Shown: in pieces, positions 30,601-33,619 of the stretch
How positions within the stretch are numbered: position 1 is the first letter of the stretch
Layout: each line of letters starts with the position of its first letter
Source: Hofstenia miamia
Taxonomy: Eukaryota > Xenacoelomorpha > Acoela > Hofsteniidae
Length of the DNA: 33,619 bases
Assembly: GCA_900660155.1 (NCBI GenBank)
Contig: CABFPE010000191.1
Coordinates: 937,837 to 971,455, forward strand
Reading direction: 5' to 3'
Program-made: the position numbers and the translations under genes
Notes under the pieces: generated by a model
Databases searched by the model: none
What the model saw: the letters and a program-made list of their open reading frames with translations, nothing else
What the model was told of the DNA's origin: nothing

Positions 30601-32306
30601 TGCCCACAGTCACTAGATTTTCATTAGGATTACATCTATAGGAAATACAGTTGTCTCATATTCTTAATTGAAAAATCTAAATCTAATGTCTTTTTCACAG
30701 CTATTGAATGTTGTTTATCATAGATATTAAATAACCTTTATCCCTAGTAAACAAAGTTCTCCCATTCTCTCACTAGAGCTAATGGCTCCTTTAGCTCTTC
30801 CAGGCTAAATCTCTCTGAATTTCAGTTGCTGGAGGCTCTCAGCGCATGCATATACTTAGAAATCTGAAATGGAGCACTCATGCTGCTTATATTGGCCTCA
30901 AGTACTCTGAGGTTTCTCAAACCATTTATAGATTGTGAGCTTATTTATTAAGTGTTTGAAGTCATTGTCCTTCTATAATACACTTCAATGAATTATATTT
31001 GTCTCCCTACTGATTTCTGATTACAAGCATCGAGTTTTGAAGATTGCAGGAAATCATGTTCACAGATCAATTATTGACTATGCTTGGGCTAGAATCTGTT
31101 TAATGACGCTCAGTTCATCCAGAATTGAAAATGTATCTGATAAAAAAATTCTCTTTCATGACTTGAAAGATTTGAATTTTCTGTTATAATAAAGAAGTTC
31201 AAGAGAATATAGTAATTAGAAGAGTTAGAGTAAGGAGTTCTTGGTTAGTGAATATTGTAAATAAATATTATCAGATTTCAACTTACTGCTAGTCTAAAAA
31301 TGTTATTAAACGTAATTTCTAAGTGTTCAACATGAAAATGCTATCTTATAATTCACTTTTGCTAATTTCAAGGAGAACATACATATAAATGCTCTTTAAA
31401 TATACTTTCTTCGGATATATTTGGGTAATTGTTAGAATGCTTTAATTACCTTAAATAATTTTTATTTTATCTAAAATTGATAGTATTAATTATAGGATAG
31501 TGGAATTCCAGATTTACACAATTTCTCAAAATTCGTGCTAAAAGTTTTTTAACAGGGTATCTTATTACCTTATTGGGATAATAAGAGTAATAATAATATA
31601 GCAAATATTCAGGCCACCTTTTTCATTTATCTCAATAACAACTTAACCGATTTTCTAAGTTGAATATTAAACATGAGTTTCCCAACAAAACTATTTGCAT
31701 ACTGCTTTTCTTAAGTATCTTTTGAAAAGTCCAGTATCTTGCATATAGTTTGTGTCTTACTACTATATTTGATCTTTTAAAAAATGAATGACTTAACTTT
31801 TTTAACAGCATGAATTTCAAACGACTTTTGCAATAACTATCGAAAGTCATTAATAAAATGAAGTAAATTGGTTTCATCAATGAGTGACCACTACTTTGTC
31901 ACTGTATGTACTCTTCGCAGTTAATTGGCTTTAATTGCCCCCTATCGCTACATCTCCGCCTCTGACTTGCTTTCAATGTTTTGGCACACAAGTGCTACTC
32001 AACTGCTATTATAAAACAAACGATAATTACTATAATTCGTTGCTAATGCTTCACATTCATTCATATCATTAGCGGGTAAGTCTTCTAATTGTAGTTCACT
32101 AATAGGTGTTAGATTGACTTCGATATTCAAAGCTATACCCCTACCAAAAAGGCGTTCTTCATTAGAAACCAAAATAATACAGTAATAGGGTTAATACTTA
32201 CCATTAGCGCTAAGCGTCAGAATATAAATTATAACCGAATTAACGAGACCAGGTTTCTACTTTATTTTATAGGATTTTAACCGGTTTTAGCCGCATGTTT
32301 AACACT
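27638..32306. other. 4.7-kb AT-rich region with no recognised feature
   Basis: It opens with a short GAACCC/GGACCCG-rich repeat stretch (27638-27705). After that I see no conserved protein motif, no tRNA- or rRNA-like sequence and no inverted-repeat element. ORFs at 27917-28159, 28468-28662, 30298-30483 and 31632-31880 are short, A/T-driven and without family motifs. Exons of a large-intron gene, or regulatory DNA, cannot be excluded by eye. Confidence 0.4.
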
Positions 32307-32535
32307 TTAACGACTGTTGGGTAAAAAATTACCCCATTCAGACCTTATAATGCGAATTGCTCAGTAAAATTTTATTACATATGTTTCAGATTTTAGAAGA
32401 GTTTCACATAAATTGTTTTGTGTCACTTTACTATTTGATTTGATTTTTCAATGTGTCATATTTGCAGAAATTACACCACAAAACTCAATCACGTTAACTA
32501 CCACTGGGGTAAACAATTACCCAAGGATACGTTAA
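32307..32535. mobile_element. piggyBac-like MITE
   Basis: Bounded by TTAA at 32307-32310 and 32532-32535. The left end reads TTAACGACTGTTGGGTAAAA followed by AATTACCCC. The right end on the minus strand reads TTAACGTATCCTTGGGTAAT followed by TGTTTACCCC. The matching inverted ends, each itself a GGGTAA..TTACCC palindrome, and TTAA at both edges are typical of non-autonomous piggyBac-type elements. About 229 bp, non-coding. Confidence 0.7.
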
Positions 32536-32574
32536 GCTCATAAAAAAGTATTTATAAATTAATTGATTATGTAA

Positions 32575-32575
32575 A

Positions 32576-32610
<35 letters not shown>
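32575..32610. repeat. (AT)n microsatellite
   Basis: 36 bases of uninterrupted AT, directly before the LINE fragment. Confidence 0.95.
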
Positions 32611-32612
<2 letters not shown>

Positions 32613-32614
32613 AC

Positions 32615-32995
32615 TAACAGAGAGGGACAAGAAAAATTTGAAGTAACCAATTAATCTATATGGCAAGAGATGTAAAATAGCAAAGGAAGTTCTTATAAAC
32701 TATATCAATGAAAAATTCTTGTCCAGATTCAAAACAATTCTTAACAACATACTAACGAACACTGATCATCCCCTGAATAAACAATTTGAACTTCTACTCT
32801 TAGTAAGAGAAGGCAGAAGAAACTTCAAGCAACCGAAATGTAATGTAAAGGTATACCAAAGATTATTTATTCGGATTGCCTGCAAATTCCTAATCAATGG
32901 AATAACCCCTCCCCCAATTCCTATAAAATACATGTCTATTCCTCTTTACATGTAACATGTTGTGTACAGGAATTAAAACGGACACACATATACAG

Positions 32996-32998
<3 letters not shown>
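32615..32998 (+). mobile_element. LINE 3' fragment between two AT microsatellites
   Basis: Plus strand. Translation through one early stop reads L-T-E-R-D-K-K-N-L-K ... P-I-N-L-Y-G, then N-Y-I-N-E-K and L-N-N-I-L, and D-H-P-L-N-K-Q-F-E-L-L. It continues with R-R-N-F-K-Q-P-K-C-N-V-K-V-Y-Q-R-L-F-I-R-I-A-C-K-F-L-I-N-G, matching the end of CR1-like ORF2 proteins where a S-F-I-P-x-A-I-x-x-L-N block closes the protein. The open part is 32719-32955. The stop is followed by a short 3' UTR and a TA array that may be the element's tail. Confidence 0.7.

Positions 32999-33000
<2 letters not shown>

Positions 33001-33049
<49 letters not shown>
33001..33049. repeat. (AT)n microsatellite
   Basis: 49 bases of uninterrupted AT directly after the LINE 3' end; possibly an expanded LINE tail. 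Confidence 0.95.
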
Positions 33050-33052
<3 letters not shown>

Positions 33053-33359
33053 GTACATCAGAGTTAGAATTGGGTCCAGCCCAGCCCAAATTATTTTTCT
33101 TTTACGCCACTGCTAGTGTCTCGTGTTTCATAGCGCGTTTGTGCACTACCATATGAATTTGTTTGGGTATTTTCCGTAATATTTTGATTAATATGCGAAT
33201 ATTCATAGTAGTCGTCAACAATTGCTATATATACATATATATATATCACATCTCATAAGCCCTTCCTATCGACACCACCAATTAAGTAATTAATTATTTC
33301 CACAACTAATTAGTACCAGGAGTTATTTCTGGATGCAATTGCCCTTTTTTCATTTGGAG
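33050..33359. other. AT-rich spacer
   Basis: No gene recognised. It contains a short GGGTCCAGCCCAGCCC motif near 33073 and a small TA-rich run around 33222-33246. The right part may already be eroded hAT sequence. Confidence 0.35.
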
Positions 33360-33540
33360 AACGTATCTGCTATATATTCAATTACTAAAATTATCTTCCA
33401 ACTTACATCAACTTACATCTGTACCAAGTGGGAGAGAGATTTCAGCAACGTTCTTTGCTTGTAGCAGACTAAATTAAAATGTTAGAAGTATTGCAGCAAC
33501 CAACAGTGCAGAAATGATTAAATTTTAAGAAAATGTTTTT
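33360..33540 (+). pseudogene. Probable hAT transposase C-terminal (dimerisation) remnant
   Basis: Plus strand, one frame with two stops: W-R-T-Y-L-L-Y-I-Q-L-L-K-L-S-S-N-L-H-Q-L then T-S-V-P-S-G-R-E-I-S-A-T-F-F-A-C-S-R-L, and A-T-N-S-A-E-M-I-K-F. This resembles the hAT-family C-terminal block with P-S-E-R-x-F-S-x-x-G followed by R-L and a final helix. Too short and broken for certainty; the window ends soon after. Confidence 0.45.
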
Positions 33541-33619
33541 TATCATTTGCAAAGTTTCATTTTTCAAGTAAATTTTTTCATGTATTTCAAATACCAATTA
33601 AAACATTAGGCCCAAGCTT

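Noticed and set aside
1..33619. tRNA, rRNA, CRISPR or LTR-retrovirus sequences
   Set aside because: No T-loop-like GGTTCGAATCC boxes, rRNA-like sequence, regularly spaced repeats or paired LTRs were found by eye. The repeat structures present are better explained by LINEs and DNA transposons.

Overview
This is a eukaryotic, clearly animal, genomic segment. It is strongly AT-rich, has no bacterial-style operons, and consists mostly of decayed transposable elements around one convincing conserved gene. The mix of elements suggests an invertebrate with a repeat-rich genome: LINEs with (AAT)n/(ATT)n tails, a LINE with a restriction-like endonuclease, a Penelope-like element with a GIY-YIG nuclease, Tc1, mariner, hAT and piggyBac-like remnants, and MITEs. 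I cannot name the species from the sequence. Cnidarians and tunicates are examples of groups that would fit, but this is inference.

Layout. Positions 1-4600 are a pile of non-LTR retrotransposons: a reverse transcriptase (RT) fragment at the left edge (minus), the 3' end of a restriction-like-endonuclease LINE (plus), and a long decayed ORF1/AP-endonuclease/RT LINE (minus). The last two meet tail to tail in a single AAT array, and a further LINE 3' end is nested inside the long one. Positions 6376-8352 hold an uninterrupted 658-codon PACS-family gene (phosphofurin acidic cluster sorting protein). It has a possible splice acceptor and a start-stop uORF just upstream, and an AATAAA signal followed by a GT-rich element downstream.

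Positions 9.8-17.4 kb carry four more LINE fragments, a deleted Tc1-like transposon with IR/DR-type ends, and small inverted-repeat (MITE-like) elements. One MITE contains its terminal motif four times. Positions 18025-18570 hold a single-exon 181-codon ORF for an unrecognised protein with one predicted membrane segment, which may be real. At 18.9-21.8 kb there are diverged direct repeats, a mariner transposase remnant and a large palindrome. Positions 25.5-27.6 kb hold a decayed Penelope-like element followed by an internally deleted Tc1/mariner-superfamily element with clear terminal inverted repeats. Positions 27.6-32.3 kb are AT-rich with nothing recognisable. At the right end are a piggyBac-like MITE, a LINE 3' fragment lying between two (TA)n arrays, and a probable hAT transposase C-terminal remnant.

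The genes do not form a pathway. The host content is the PACS gene and perhaps the 181-codon ORF. Nearly every other coding signal belongs to dead mobile elements with frameshifts and stops. I found no rRNA, tRNA, CRISPR or viral genes. No new multi-gene system is evident. The most unusual items are the intron-free PACS ORF, the orphan membrane ORF and the architecture of several of the repeats.
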